This document shows, in pieces, positions 41,681 through 50,871 of a DNA stretch of 64,000 nt; the stretch's first letter is position 1, and the number at the start of each line of letters is the position of its first letter. A model generated the notes under the pieces. That model made no database searches and had not been told where the DNA came from. It saw only the letters and a list, made by a program, of their open reading frames with translations. Origin of the DNA: Pollutimonas sp036675275. Its GTDB lineage: Bacteria; Pseudomonadota; Gammaproteobacteria; Burkholderiales; Burkholderiaceae_B. The DNA lies in NCBI GenBank assembly GCA_036675275.1, contig JAKFFG010000062.1:69184-133183 (forward strand), read 5' to 3'. A program made the translations under genes and the position numbers.

Positions 41681-44600
41681 ATGAGCTCAAATATACGCAT
41701 CTTCGGCGCGCGCCAGAACAATCTCAAAAATCTTGACGTGTCCATCAACACGGGCGAATTGCTGGTCCTGACCGGCGTATCCGGGTCGGGGAAAAGCTCC
41801 CTGGCTTTCGACACCTTGTATGCCGAAGGACAGCGGCGCTATGTTGAAACGTTCTCGCCGTATGCGCGGCAGTTTCTGGACCGCATGGATAAGCCGCAAG
41901 TGGACCGGATCGAAGGCATACTGCCCGCCATCGCCATCGACCAGGTCAACCCGGTACGCAATTCGCGCAGCACCGTGGGCACAATGACCGAGCTCAACGA
42001 TCACCTCAAGCTGCTGTATGCGCGCCTGGGCAGGCTGTACTGCCAGTGCTGCGGCACTCAGGTCTTGCGCGACAATCCCGAGTCCATCCAGCGGCAGCTG
42101 GCCGTACGAACGCAAGCCACCGACCCGCGCCTGATCATCACTTTCCCCATCGTCGTACCGGCAAACTTCACTGAAGAAGAGGTGCGCGGATTTCTTGACC
42201 AGCAGGGCTACACCCGTGTCCACCACGAGGAAACACGCCTGCAGGCGCCTCCGGTCAAGAAGGCGAAGGATAAAGGCAAGCGTGCGCCCAAGGCGGAGAA
42301 GCTCAGGGTGCTGTATGTCGTCCAGGACCGCTTCCGCTACGGCACCGCCGAGCCTCAGCGGGTCATGGAGGCGCTGGACGCCGCGCTGAAACAGGGCGAT
42401 GGCCACATCACCGTTTACGCGATGGATGAATCGTCCGCAGAGGAAACCGCCTGGCGCTTCAGCAGCCGACTGCATTGCGCCCACTGCGACATTGAATACA
42501 CCACACCCCTGCCCAGCACTTTTTCATTCAACTCGCCCCTGGGCGCCTGCGAATCGTGCCGCGGCTTCGGCCGCGTGATGGGCATAGACTACGGGCTGGT
42601 CGTGCCCGACCAAAAGAAGACCTTGCGCGGCGGCGCGATCAAGCCATGGCAGACCGCCAGCTATAAAGAATGCCAGACCGAAATGGAACAGTATGCGCCC
42701 GCGGCGGGCGTCCGGCTGGATGTGCCGTGGGAAGCGCTGGATGAACATGAAAGGCGTTGGGTCATAGACGGGACACCCGACTGGCGCGGCGGCCAGAATG
42801 CCTGGAAAACTCAGTGGTATGGCGCGCAACGCTTTTTCGACTGGCTCGAATCACGGGCCTACAAGATGCATGTGCGCGTGCTGCTGTCCAAATACCGCAG
42901 CTATACGCCCTGCCCGTCCTGCGGAGGCGCGCGGCTGAAGCCCGACGCCACGCTCTGGCGCCTGGGCAATGACACCGCGCACGACGACGACACGGGCTAC
43001 CCGCGCTTCATGCCGGTGCATGCCAGCTGGAGCCGCGAAACACTCAACAACCTGCCCGGCCTCGGCCTGCACGACCTGATGCGTCTGCCCATCGAGCGCG
43101 TCCGCGATCATTTTTTTGAGATCAGTTTCGGGACCAGCATCGACGCCGCCATCGATCTGCTGCTCGATGAAGTGCGCACCCGCCTCAAGTTTCTGTGCGA
43201 CGTCGGTCTGGGATACTTGTCCCTGGACCGTCAAAGCCGGACGCTGTCGGGCGGCGAAGTACAGCGCATCAACCTCACCACAGCGCTGGGCACTTCGCTG
43301 GTCAATACCCTTTTTGTACTCGATGAGCCATCCATCGGCCTGCATCCGCGCGATATGCATCGTGTCGTAGAGGTAATGCACAGGCTGCGCGCCAACGGCA
43401 ATACACTGGTCGTGGTCGAGCATGATCCGCAAGTGATGATAGCGGCCGACCGCATCATGGATATCGGTCCGGGACCGGGAGAGCGCGGCGGGCAGATCGT
43501 TTTCGACGGTTCTCCCCAGGAATTGCGCAGTGCCGACACGCTGACCGGGCGTTATCTGGGCGGGCGCCTGCGGGTGGAAGCGCCGCGGCCCATGCCGGTG
43601 GCAGCAAGCACGCCCCGCCTGGTGCTCGAAGGCGTCAACGCCAACAATCTCAAGAACGTGTCGGTTTCGATTCCGCTGGGCCGGCTGGTGTGCATAACCG
43701 GCGTATCCGGATCGGGCAAGTCCACACTGATACAGGATGTGCTGTACCCGGCCATCCTCAAACAAAAAGGCAGACCCACCGAAGCACCCGGCGAACATCA
43801 GCACCTGCTGGGCGTGGAGCAACTGGCCGACGTCGTCATGGTGGATCAGACGCCCATCGGTAAGACGGCGCGCTCCAATCCGGCAAGCTACGTCGGCGCC
43901 TTTGACGCCATACGCAAGCTGTTCGCCCAGGCAACGCTGTCCAGGGAACGCGGTTATACGGCGGGCACCTTCAGTTTCAACACGGGCGACGGCCGCTGCC
44001 CCACCTGCGGCGGCACCGGCTTCGAACACGTCGAAATGCAATTCCTCTCGGACGTATACCTGCGCTGTCCGGATTGCGACGGCAAGCGATTCCGCCCGGA
44101 AATCCTGGAGGTGAAAGTAGAACACCTCGGGCGCAGCGCATCCATCGACCAGGTCCTGACCATGACGGTCAATGAAGCGCTGACGTTCTTCAACGGACTG
44201 CGTGATGTGCAGTGGGGACTGGCGCCGCTCGCCGATGTCGGGCTGGAATACGTACAGCTCGGCCAACCTGTACCCACGCTGTCCGGCGGAGAAGCGCAGC
44301 GGCTCAAACTGGCCGGTCACCTGGCTGCGGCGACGCGCAGCGGCATTTCCTCGGCCAAGGTTGCAAAGAAAGGCAGCCTTTTCCTGTTCGACGAACCAAC
44401 GACCGGCCTGCACTTCGACGACGTGGCGCGGCTGATGCGGGCGTTCCGCAAGCTGCTTGGCGCCGGCCACTCGCTGCTTGTCATCGAACACAATCTCGAT
44501 GTCATCAGGGCCGCGGACTGGCTGATCGACCTGGGCCCGGAAGGCGGCGACGCCGGCGGCATGGTGGTGGGTGTGGGCACGCCGGAAGACCTCATGCAGA

Positions 44601-47446
44601 ACAAGGCTTCGCATACAGGCCAGGCGCTGGTCGACTACACCAGTGCGATTGTCTATGAGGACAAGTCCCAGAAAGCCCGCTTGCTGGCCGAACCGGCAGC
44701 GCAGTATGCCAGCGAAAGCGGCACTCCCTTGCAAACACTCGTCAAACAGAAGCGGGGCCAGGCGCAAAGCATCGACATCGTCAACGCCCGCGAGCACAAC
44801 CTCAAGGGCATCAATGTCAGCATTCCCCACGACACTTTCACCGTGATCACGGGGGTTTCGGGGTCCGGCAAGTCGACCCTGGCCTTCGACATCCTGTTCA
44901 ATGAAGGACAGCGCCGCTATCTGGAGTCGCTGAACGCCTACGCGCGCGCCATTGTCCAGCCGGCCGGCAAGCCGGATGTGGATGCCATCTACGGCATACC
45001 GCCCACGGTGGCTATCGAGCAACGCACAAGCCGGGGGGGCAGGAAATCCACCGTGGCCACCATGACGGAAATCCATCATTTCCTGCGCCTGCTTTATGTG
45101 AAGCTGGGCACGCAAATGTGTCCGACGTGCAATGTCCCGGTCGAGCCGCAGAAAGCCGAACAGATCGTTGCCCAGCTGCTGCGCGACTACAAGGGCCAGC
45201 ATATAGGCGTGCTGTCGCCGCTGGTCACCGCGCGCAAAGGCTATTACACCGATCTGGCGAAATGGGCCGCTACCAAAGGCTATTCACACTTGCGAGTGGA
45301 CGACGAGTTCATTCCCGTAGCGCCGTGGCCCCGGCTGGATCGCTACAAGGAACACACCATAGAGCTGCCCATCGCCGATCTGCTGGTCGATCCCAAGCAT
45401 GAACCCGCTTTGCGGGAAGCGATCCGCAGCGCGCTGGAACACGGCCAGGGCAGCCTGAGCATACTCGTCGGCCTGACCGACGGCGACGCTTCCTCCGTGG
45501 ACGAACGCCGCCTGGCTGGACTCAGCCAGGCATCACAACAGCGTCATTTCTCAGTCAAGCGCGCTTGCCCTTGCTGCGGCACCAGCTTTCCTGAACCCGA
45601 TCCACGCATGTTCTCGTACAACTCCAAGCATGGCTGGTGCACCGCCTGTTTTGGCACGGGGCTGCAGCTTTCGGGCTTCGACGCCGAGCAGACAGGTGAA
45701 GAAACCGCCTGGAACGCCTGGTACGAAGGCAATACGGAAACGTGCAGCAGCTGCCATGGCGAGCGGCTCAATCCCGTGTCGCGGGCCTTCCGCTGGCGCG
45801 GGCGCTCCATCGCCGAACTGGCGGCGCTGCCCGTATCCGACGCGCAAGCCTTTTTTACGGGCCTGATCAGTCAAGGCCGCGAGGTCGAAATCGCACGCGA
45901 TATCCTGACGGAAATCCAGGGCCGCCTGAATTTCATGCACGAAGTGGGCCTGAGCTATCTGGCACTGGACCGCGCCGCACCGACCTTGTCGGGCGGAGAG
46001 GCACAACGCATACGGCTTGCCGCCCAGCTTGGCTCGAACCTGCAGGGCGTATGCTATGTACTGGACGAACCGACCATAGGCCTGCACCCGCGCGACAACC
46101 AGATTCTGCTGAACGCGCTTGGGGCCCTGGAAGGCAATGGCAATACGCTGGTCGTCGTGGAACATGATGAAGACACCATACGGCGCGCCTCGCACATTAT
46201 CGACATCGGTCCCGGCGCGGGCGTACGCGGCGGCATGGTCGTGGCGCAAGGCAGCGCCCAGGACATCATCGACAATCCTGCCTCGATTACCGGACGTTAT
46301 CTGAAAACGCCCTTGCACCATCCCTTGCAGGCACGCCGCCCCGTGGACAAGGACACGCCCATGATCCAGGTCAGCAAGGCGCATTTGCATAACCTGCACA
46401 ACGTGACAGCACGCCTGCCCGTCGGCCGCCTCAGCGTGGTCACCGGCGTTTCCGGCTCGGGCAAATCCACCCTGGCCCGCGACGTGTTGCTGGACAACAT
46501 CGCCCAGGCCGTATCGCAGCGCCAGGCTCCGACATGGCACGGCTGCGTCGAGATCACCGGATGGGAACATATAGATCGCGTACTTGAAGTCGACCAGACG
46601 CCCATAGGAAAAACGCCGCGCTCCTGCCCGGCGACGTATATCGGCTTCTGGGACGATGTGCGCAAGCTTTTTGCCGAAACCCGCGATGCCCGCATACGAG
46701 GCTGGAGCGCGGCGCGCTTCTCGTTCAACACGGGTGAAGGACGCTGCCCGGTGTGCGAGGGCCAAGGCCTGCGCACCATCGAAATGAGCTTTCTGCCCGA
46801 CGTCAAAGTGCATTGCGACGCTTGCGGCGGCGAACGTTTCAACCGCGACACGCTCAATGTGACTTGGCGCGACAAGAGCGCGGGCGAGGTCCTGAAAATG
46901 GAAGTCGACGAGGCCATCAGCTACTTTGCGGCCCACTCGAAAATTTCCCGCCCCTTGCAATTGATGCAGGACGTGGGCCTGGGCTATCTGACCCTGGGCC
47001 AGCCCTCACCCACGCTGTCTGGCGGCGAAGCGCAACGCATCAAGCTCGTTACCGAACTGACCAAGGCCAGGCTGACCGATGGCGTGATCAAGACCGGCCG
47101 GGCTTCGCGTATCCCGCATACCCTGTATGTGCTTGACGAGCCCACGGTCGGCCTTTCCATGGCCGATGTCGAAAAACTCATTCATGTGCTGCATCGCCTG
47201 GTAGAAGCGGGCAACACCGTCGTGGTCATAGAACATAATCTGGACGTGATCGCAGAAGCAGACTGGATACTGGACCTGGGACCGGAAGGCGGCAACGGCG
47301 GCGGACGCCTGGTGGCCGAAGGAACACCCGAGCATATCGTCAGCCTGAAGAAGCAATCCCATACCGGAGCGGTGCTCGGTCCCTTTCTGCGAGCAGCCGG
47401 TTCCGGCGCCAACCCGATCTCCTCTAGTAGTGTTAGCAGGCCCTGA
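41681..47446 (+). CDS. Double-length UvrA-type excinuclease subunit (tandem UvrA)
   Basis: 1921 aa, twice the usual UvrA length. It has four Walker A motifs GVSGSGKS (near residues 33, 674, 1057, 1588) and four LSGGE signatures (near 523, 867, 1437, 1780), i.e. two complete UvrA units fused at about 1030-1045. Zinc-module cysteine pairs (CQCCG, CAHCDIEY, CPSCGG, CPTCGGTGF, CPTCNVP, CPCCG, CSSCHGERL, CPVCEGQGL, CDACGGERF) occur in both halves. The first half is UvrA2-like (METF-type SPYARQFLDRMDKPQVDRIEG). Such tandem proteins are known in Burkholderiales beside a normal uvrA; their role in damage recognition or drug resistance is unclear. The last ten codons are formed by a repeat motif; the stop overlaps the pabB start. 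Confidence 0.93.
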   Translation: MSSNIRIFGARQNNLKNLDVSINTGELLVLTGVSGSGKSSLAFDTLYAEGQRRYVETFSPYARQFLDRMDKPQVDRIEGILPAIAIDQVNPVRNSRSTVGTMTELNDHLKLLYARLGRLYCQCCGTQVLRDNPESIQRQLAVRTQATDPRLIITFPIVVPANFTEEEVRGFLDQQGYTRVHHEETRLQAPPVKKAKDKGKRAPKAEKLRVLYVVQDRFRYGTAEPQRVMEALDAALKQGDGHITVYAMDESSAEETAWRFSSRLHCAHCDIEYTTPLPSTFSFNSPLGACESCRGFGRVMGIDYGLVVPDQKKTLRGGAIKPWQTASYKECQTEMEQYAPAAGVRLDVPWEALDEHERRWVIDGTPDWRGGQNAWKTQWYGAQRFFDWLESRAYKMHVRVLLSKYRSYTPCPSCGGARLKPDATLWRLGNDTAHDDDTGYPRFMPVHASWSRETLNNLPGLGLHDLMRLPIERVRDHFFEISFGTSIDAAIDLLLDEVRTRLKFLCDVGLGYLSLDRQSRTLSGGEVQRINLTTALGTSLVNTLFVLDEPSIGLHPRDMHRVVEVMHRLRANGNTLVVVEHDPQVMIAADRIMDIGPGPGERGGQIVFDGSPQELRSADTLTGRYLGGRLRVEAPRPMPVAASTPRLVLEGVNANNLKNVSVSIPLGRLVCITGVSGSGKSTLIQDVLYPAILKQKGRPTEAPGEHQHLLGVEQLADVVMVDQTPIGKTARSNPASYVGAFDAIRKLFAQATLSRERGYTAGTFSFNTGDGRCPTCGGTGFEHVEMQFLSDVYLRCPDCDGKRFRPEILEVKVEHLGRSASIDQVLTMTVNEALTFFNGLRDVQWGLAPLADVGLEYVQLGQPVPTLSGGEAQRLKLAGHLAAATRSGISSAKVAKKGSLFLFDEPTTGLHFDDVARLMRAFRKLLGAGHSLLVIEHNLDVIRAADWLIDLGPEGGDAGGMVVGVGTPEDLMQNKASHTGQALVDYTSAIVYEDKSQKARLLAEPAAQYASESGTPLQTLVKQKRGQAQSIDIVNAREHNLKGINVSIPHDTFTVITGVSGSGKSTLAFDILFNEGQRRYLESLNAYARAIVQPAGKPDVDAIYGIPPTVAIEQRTSRGGRKSTVATMTEIHHFLRLLYVKLGTQMCPTCNVPVEPQKAEQIVAQLLRDYKGQHIGVLSPLVTARKGYYTDLAKWAATKGYSHLRVDDEFIPVAPWPRLDRYKEHTIELPIADLLVDPKHEPALREAIRSALEHGQGSLSILVGLTDGDASSVDERRLAGLSQASQQRHFSVKRACPCCGTSFPEPDPRMFSYNSKHGWCTACFGTGLQLSGFDAEQTGEETAWNAWYEGNTETCSSCHGERLNPVSRAFRWRGRSIAELAALPVSDAQAFFTGLISQGREVEIARDILTEIQGRLNFMHEVGLSYLALDRAAPTLSGGEAQRIRLAAQLGSNLQGVCYVLDEPTIGLHPRDNQILLNALGALEGNGNTLVVVEHDEDTIRRASHIIDIGPGAGVRGGMVVAQGSAQDIIDNPASITGRYLKTPLHHPLQARRPVDKDTPMIQVSKAHLHNLHNVTARLPVGRLSVVTGVSGSGKSTLARDVLLDNIAQAVSQRQAPTWHGCVEITGWEHIDRVLEVDQTPIGKTPRSCPATYIGFWDDVRKLFAETRDARIRGWSAARFSFNTGEGRCPVCEGQGLRTIEMSFLPDVKVHCDACGGERFNRDTLNVTWRDKSAGEVLKMEVDEAISYFAAHSKISRPLQLMQDVGLGYLTLGQPSPTLSGGEAQRIKLVTELTKARLTDGVIKTGRASRIPHTLYVLDEPTVGLSMADVEKLIHVLHRLVEAGNTVVVIEHNLDVIAEADWILDLGPEGGNGGGRLVAEGTPEHIVSLKKQSHTGAVLGPFLRAAGSGANPISSSSVSRP
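47428..47444. repeat. Dispersed 17-mer, inverted copy at the uvrA/pabB junction
   Basis: Complement reads AGGGCCTGCTAACACTA, differing by three transitions from AGAGCCTGTTAATACTA at 40266-40282. It encodes the UvrA C-terminal residues and reaches into the stop/start overlap of uvrA and pabB. Confidence 0.55.
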
Positions 47447-48645
47447 TGCTTTGTCGTTTCGAGGACCGCCTGTCGGGACAGGCGCTGGAGCTGCTCGATT
47501 TCAGCCATCGTATTCATGCATGCAGCGCAGCCCAGCTGACGGCCGCGTTTGCGGACATCGAGGCTGCCCGTCGGCAGGGGTATTGGGTCGCACTGCTTCT
47601 GGACTACGAGCTGGGCGAATGGCTGGAACCTGCGGTAATGACTTCGGGCGCGAGACCGGACGTGGCGCCGGACGCGGGGTTGGACCCAGCCCCAGACCCG
47701 GCATGGGCAAGAGTCGGGGCGCTGTCCGCGGGATCTGCCGATGTACCGCGCCTTACCGCACTGGTTTATAAACAGGCGGCGCATGTACCGGTATGGAGCG
47801 ATCCGGCCGCCGGCAGCACTGTGGACCTGGATATCCATCCGCTGATCGAAAAGAGTCAGTACCTGCGGCAGGTAGAAGACATACGGGCAAGCATAGGCCG
47901 AGGCGAGCTCTATCAGGCCAACTATACGTTTTCGATAAGGATTGCCACATCCACGCCGCACCGGGACCTATATCAAGCCATCGCGGCGCGGCACCCCGCC
48001 GGCCATGCCGCCTATATTGAGGACGGTACGCGCACGATATTGTCGTTTTCCCCCGAGCTGTTCTTTGCCCGCAAGGGCGCGACGTTGACCGTACGCCCCA
48101 TGAAAGGAACGGCGCCGCGCCATGCCAATCCAGTACTGGACCAGCGGGCGGCACAAGAACTCTTGCACAGCGAAAAAAACCGTGCCGAGAACCTGATGAT
48201 AGTGGACCTGTTGCGCAACGACCTCGGACGGCTGGCTACGTCGGGTTCAGTCAAGGTCGATACGCTTTTTTCCCTGGAACGCTATCCATCCGTCTGGACG
48301 CTCACTTCCACTATCAGCGCGCAAGCGCCGGATAAAAGCCTGGAGGAATTGCTGCGGGCCCTTTTCCCTTGCGGCTCGATCACCGGCGCGCCGAAAATCG
48401 CCGCCATGAAAAAAATCCGCGAACTGGAAGCGCATCCCCGAGGCATTTACTGCGGCAGCGTGGGCTGGCTGGCCCCCGATGGCGACTGCTCCCTGAATGT
48501 AGCAATACGAACCGTTTCCATGCGGCAAGACGGGTCAGGCATTTTCGGCGTAGGAGGCGGCATTGTGTACGACTCCGACGCGGAACTGGAGTGGCAGGAA
48601 TGTCATTGGAAAGCCCGGCTGCTGCAGCTTGGCGATTTTCCCTAG
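47446..48645 (+). CDS. pabB: Aminodeoxychorismate synthase component I
   Basis: 399 aa chorismate-binding enzyme; with a PabA glutaminase it makes 4-amino-4-deoxychorismate for folate. Core motifs: RASIGRGELYQANYTF, SPELFFARKGATLTVRPMKGTAPR, HSEKNRAENLMIVDLLRNDLGRLATSGSVKV, LFPCGSITGAPKIAAMKKI, YCGSVGWLAPDGDCSLNVAIRT, FGVGGGIVYDSD. The poorly conserved N-domain contains an Asp/Pro/Ala-rich insertion (SGARPDVAPDAGLDPAPDPAW). ATG overlaps the uvrA stop by one base. pabC is convergent just downstream; pabA is not in the window. Confidence 0.93.
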   Translation: MLCRFEDRLSGQALELLDFSHRIHACSAAQLTAAFADIEAARRQGYWVALLLDYELGEWLEPAVMTSGARPDVAPDAGLDPAPDPAWARVGALSAGSADVPRLTALVYKQAAHVPVWSDPAAGSTVDLDIHPLIEKSQYLRQVEDIRASIGRGELYQANYTFSIRIATSTPHRDLYQAIAARHPAGHAAYIEDGTRTILSFSPELFFARKGATLTVRPMKGTAPRHANPVLDQRAAQELLHSEKNRAENLMIVDLLRNDLGRLATSGSVKVDTLFSLERYPSVWTLTSTISAQAPDKSLEELLRALFPCGSITGAPKIAAMKKIRELEAHPRGIYCGSVGWLAPDGDCSLNVAIRTVSMRQDGSGIFGVGGGIVYDSDAELEWQECHWKARLLQLGDFP

Positions 48646-48662
48646 CGTTTCCCCATCCAGAC

Positions 48663-49307
48663 TCATAGCGTGGCGGCCAGCCAGCCGCGCAATGCATTGG
48701 ATACCCGGATGGCGGGCGACGCCAGAAACTGTTCACGTGTGATGCGGGCCTCCCGGACCTGTCCACTATCCAGCAAGTCGCGACGCTGGACGCCCGGCAA
48801 CAGGCCGCAGTCCAGCGGCGGCGTAAGCCACGTATTGCTGGCGGCATCCAGAATGTAGATATTGCTGCGGCTCCCTTCGCACACCTCGTCTCGCCCGTTG
48901 CAGAAGACCATATCGAAAAAGGCAGGGTTACGCGCGAGCCAGGCCTGGGCTGCGTCATACCAGGGCCTATGGGTGGTCTTGTGCCGCAGCCACAGCATGT
49001 CGCCTTGCAGCGGTGTCTCGCTGATTGTCAGGCGTACAGGCTGGGGCGTTGGAGGCAAAGAATCGGATTCCAGCGAATAGCGGCCGTCCCGATCCAGCAA
49101 CAAGCGCAGGCGGTGGCTGCTGCCGGCATCCAGTTTACCGATGTGTTCGTGCGCGTCGCGCAACAATGCATCGGCGGGCCAGATGTAACCCAGCGCCTCG
49201 CACGAGTCTTGCAAGCGTCGCCAGTGGCCGGCCAGCAAGGGCGCATGCCGCCCTGGTTCTATTCTTATGGTTTCGATAAGGCGAACGCCGGGCTGGGCCA
49301 TGATCAC
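48663..49307 (-). CDS. pabC: Aminodeoxychorismate lyase-like class IV aminotransferase
   Basis: 214 aa, shorter than typical PabC (about 270) but with the class IV landmarks: FETIRIEP-like opening (LIETIRIEPG), LAGHWRRLQDSCEALG, the catalytic lysine in LRHKTTHRPWYDAA, DMVFCNGRDEVCEGSRSNIYI, and LLPGVQRRDLL. PabC removes pyruvate from aminodeoxychorismate to give 4-aminobenzoate. The neighbouring pabB supports the function. The two 3' ends face each other 17 bp apart; in many Burkholderiales the two activities are fused in one polypeptide. Confidence 0.88.
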   Translation of the reverse strand: MIMAQPGVRLIETIRIEPGRHAPLLAGHWRRLQDSCEALGYIWPADALLRDAHEHIGKLDAGSSHRLRLLLDRDGRYSLESDSLPPTPQPVRLTISETPLQGDMLWLRHKTTHRPWYDAAQAWLARNPAFFDMVFCNGRDEVCEGSRSNIYILDAASNTWLTPPLDCGLLPGVQRRDLLDSGQVREARITREQFLASPAIRVSNALRGWLAATL

Positions 49308-49315
49308 GTTCGACC

Positions 49316-50392
49316 TCAGGCGGCGTCGCTCACGACGCCGACCGCCTTGCCGCGGCCGCGAAACCAGTTGACGAAAATGGCGCCTATCAATAGCAGGCCC
49401 AGGTAGCCCAGCAAGGGATAAACGGTACCGATCAGCGTGGTAAAGCCAACGAAGCTCAGCGCCAGGCCGATGGCGCAGGACAACAGGCTTAGCACGCGAA
49501 AACGGTTCGTCTCGGGGCGGGCGAAGCGCGCACTGAAAGCGAAGAACATGCCCACGGCGGTGCTATAAATCATGCAGGTTATGGACACTGTCATCAGTAT
49601 GCCGACAATGGGCGAAAGCCGCGACGCCAGCATGAGCGTGGGCAATTCCGCACCCTGCAATTGGTTCAGATTGGAAAATAGGCTGACGTTTAGCAACAGG
49701 ATCAGCAGGCCCAGGCCCACTCCGCCCAGCATCCCTCCCCGCGAGGTGGTCTTGATATCGCGGGTGCGTCCCGAAATCACCGCCAGCATGGGAAATCCAA
49801 CGGCAATATTGAAGGACGCGTAAAGTGCCGCGCCCAAGGCCCAATGCGGCGCGACTGTTTCCTGGGCTTGGCTCAGCACCAGCAATTCATTGAAATTGGC
49901 ATCGCTGGTAAACAAGGCATAGGTGGTGATGACCAGCACCAGCGCGATCAGCAGGGGCGTCGCGAGGCTCACCAGATCGATGATGCGTTTGACGTTCAGG
50001 CACAGGGTCAGTACGACCAGGACTGCCATGAAAATGCCGCCGGCCACGGGCGACAGGCCGAACTGCTGTTTGAACAGCGCGCCGGTTCCTGCCAGCATGG
50101 CGACACCAACGCCAACCAGGAAGAAGGTGAGCAGAATGTCCATGACGGTGCCGGCGCGCTGACCGAACAACAGGCGCAATACGTCTTTATGCGACTGGGC
50201 CTGCAGTGTGGTGCTGATGCGTGCGATCTGCATGCCGAGAAAGGCAAAAAGTAAGCCGGCGAGCACGGTTCCGGCGACGCTGGCCAGGCCGTAGCCGGTG
50301 AAGAATTGAAGGATTTCCTGGCCGGAAGCGAATCCGCCGCCGATGATGACGCCCATGTAGGCAAAAGCGAGTTGTACCGCGTATCTGTTCAT
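49316..50392 (-). CDS. YkvI-family membrane transporter
   Basis: 358 aa with about ten hydrophobic helices. The opening AFAYMGVIIGGGFASGQEILQFF is the hallmark of YkvI-type proteins, distantly related to LeuT-fold amino acid transporters, with an unwound glycine-rich first helix. Other segments: LLLTFFLVGVGVAMLAGTGALF-like, LVLVITTYALFTS, GLGLLILLLNVSLF, TMSITCMIYSTAVGMFFAFSARF-like. The transported substrate is unknown. The start is 8 bp from the pabC upstream region only in coordinates; both are leftward and may be co-transcribed. Confidence 0.82.
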   Translation of the reverse strand: MNRYAVQLAFAYMGVIIGGGFASGQEILQFFTGYGLASVAGTVLAGLLFAFLGMQIARISTTLQAQSHKDVLRLLFGQRAGTVMDILLTFFLVGVGVAMLAGTGALFKQQFGLSPVAGGIFMAVLVVLTLCLNVKRIIDLVSLATPLLIALVLVITTYALFTSDANFNELLVLSQAQETVAPHWALGAALYASFNIAVGFPMLAVISGRTRDIKTTSRGGMLGGVGLGLLILLLNVSLFSNLNQLQGAELPTLMLASRLSPIVGILMTVSITCMIYSTAVGMFFAFSARFARPETNRFRVLSLLSCAIGLALSFVGFTTLIGTVYPLLGYLGLLLIGAIFVNWFRGRGKAVGVVSDAA

Positions 50393-50460
50393 GGTGAGGC
50401 CTGACTTTCCTGATCGATGACTCAGGGAGGATTGTACAAGGCGGGCTTTTTGGCGCTGAA

Positions 50461-50487
50461 TGACGGTGTTGACGGTGTTGACGGTGT
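50461..50487. repeat. Three copies of a 9-bp tandem repeat
   Basis: TGACGGTGT three times in perfect succession, in the upstream region of the leftward YkvI gene (68 bp before its start). Not large enough for a minisatellite call by itself. Confidence 0.8.
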
Positions 50488-50540
50488 AGGCTTTGCTTGG
50501 CGCCGTTGGTTTGTAATCACGGGGTTATTATTCTTGCGCC

Positions 50541-50709
50541 GCGGGACAGGTCCTATGAGGTCCTGTTGCGCTCCTCGTTGCCGGTTCGTCGCCCTGCGGC
50601 GCCGAACATCGCTTAGCCCCGCTCGTACGCCCCCTCCGGGGCTTCCTTCGCGTGCGGCTTGCTCGGCACCGAAAGTCGCTGCAACAGGACCTCATAGGAC
50701 CTGCCCCGC
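50541..50709. repeat. Type B palindromic element
   Basis: 169 bp, with 29-bp terminal arms containing GGTCCTATGAGGTCCTGTTG (50541-50569 and 50681-50709) paired with one mismatch. The arms differ completely from type A, but the core (CCGGTTCGTCGCCC, GGCGCCGAACA, GCTCGTACGCCCCC, CCTTCGCGTGCGGC, GCTCGGCACCGAAAGTCGCTG) matches it position by position. Located in the 480-bp gap between YkvI and VOC genes. Confidence 0.87.
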
Positions 50710-50773
50710 TGGGGGATGGAAGCTTGGAATGTCGTTGGTGATGCAGAGTCATACGCTGGTATAGCCGAGATGC

Positions 50774-50802
50774 CGTTCCGTCGTTCCGTCGTTCCGTCGT
50801 TC
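50774..50802. repeat. 8-bp simple sequence repeat upstream of the VOC gene
   Basis: CGTTCCGT repeated 3.6 times in tandem, 70 bp upstream of the 50872 start. A further isolated CGTTCCGT follows at about 50810. Confidence 0.85.
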
Positions 50803-50871
50803 AGTATGACGTTCCGTACGATTTCGCGATACTCTTCGGCAAGCCACTACCCATAAATCAGGAATCCGCTC

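Noticed and set aside
42851..45202. 783-codon open frame on the minus strand
   Set aside because: It lies entirely antisense to the tandem uvrA, whose motifs are unmistakable. High GC at third codon positions creates long antisense frames; the composition has no family pattern.
45551..46960. 469-codon open frame on the minus strand within uvrA
   Set aside because: Same reason: shadow of the conserved UvrA second half, no domain recognised, no RBS.
50461..50802. Possible CRISPR from short tandem repeats
   Set aside because: Units are 8-9 bp and contiguous, without spacers.
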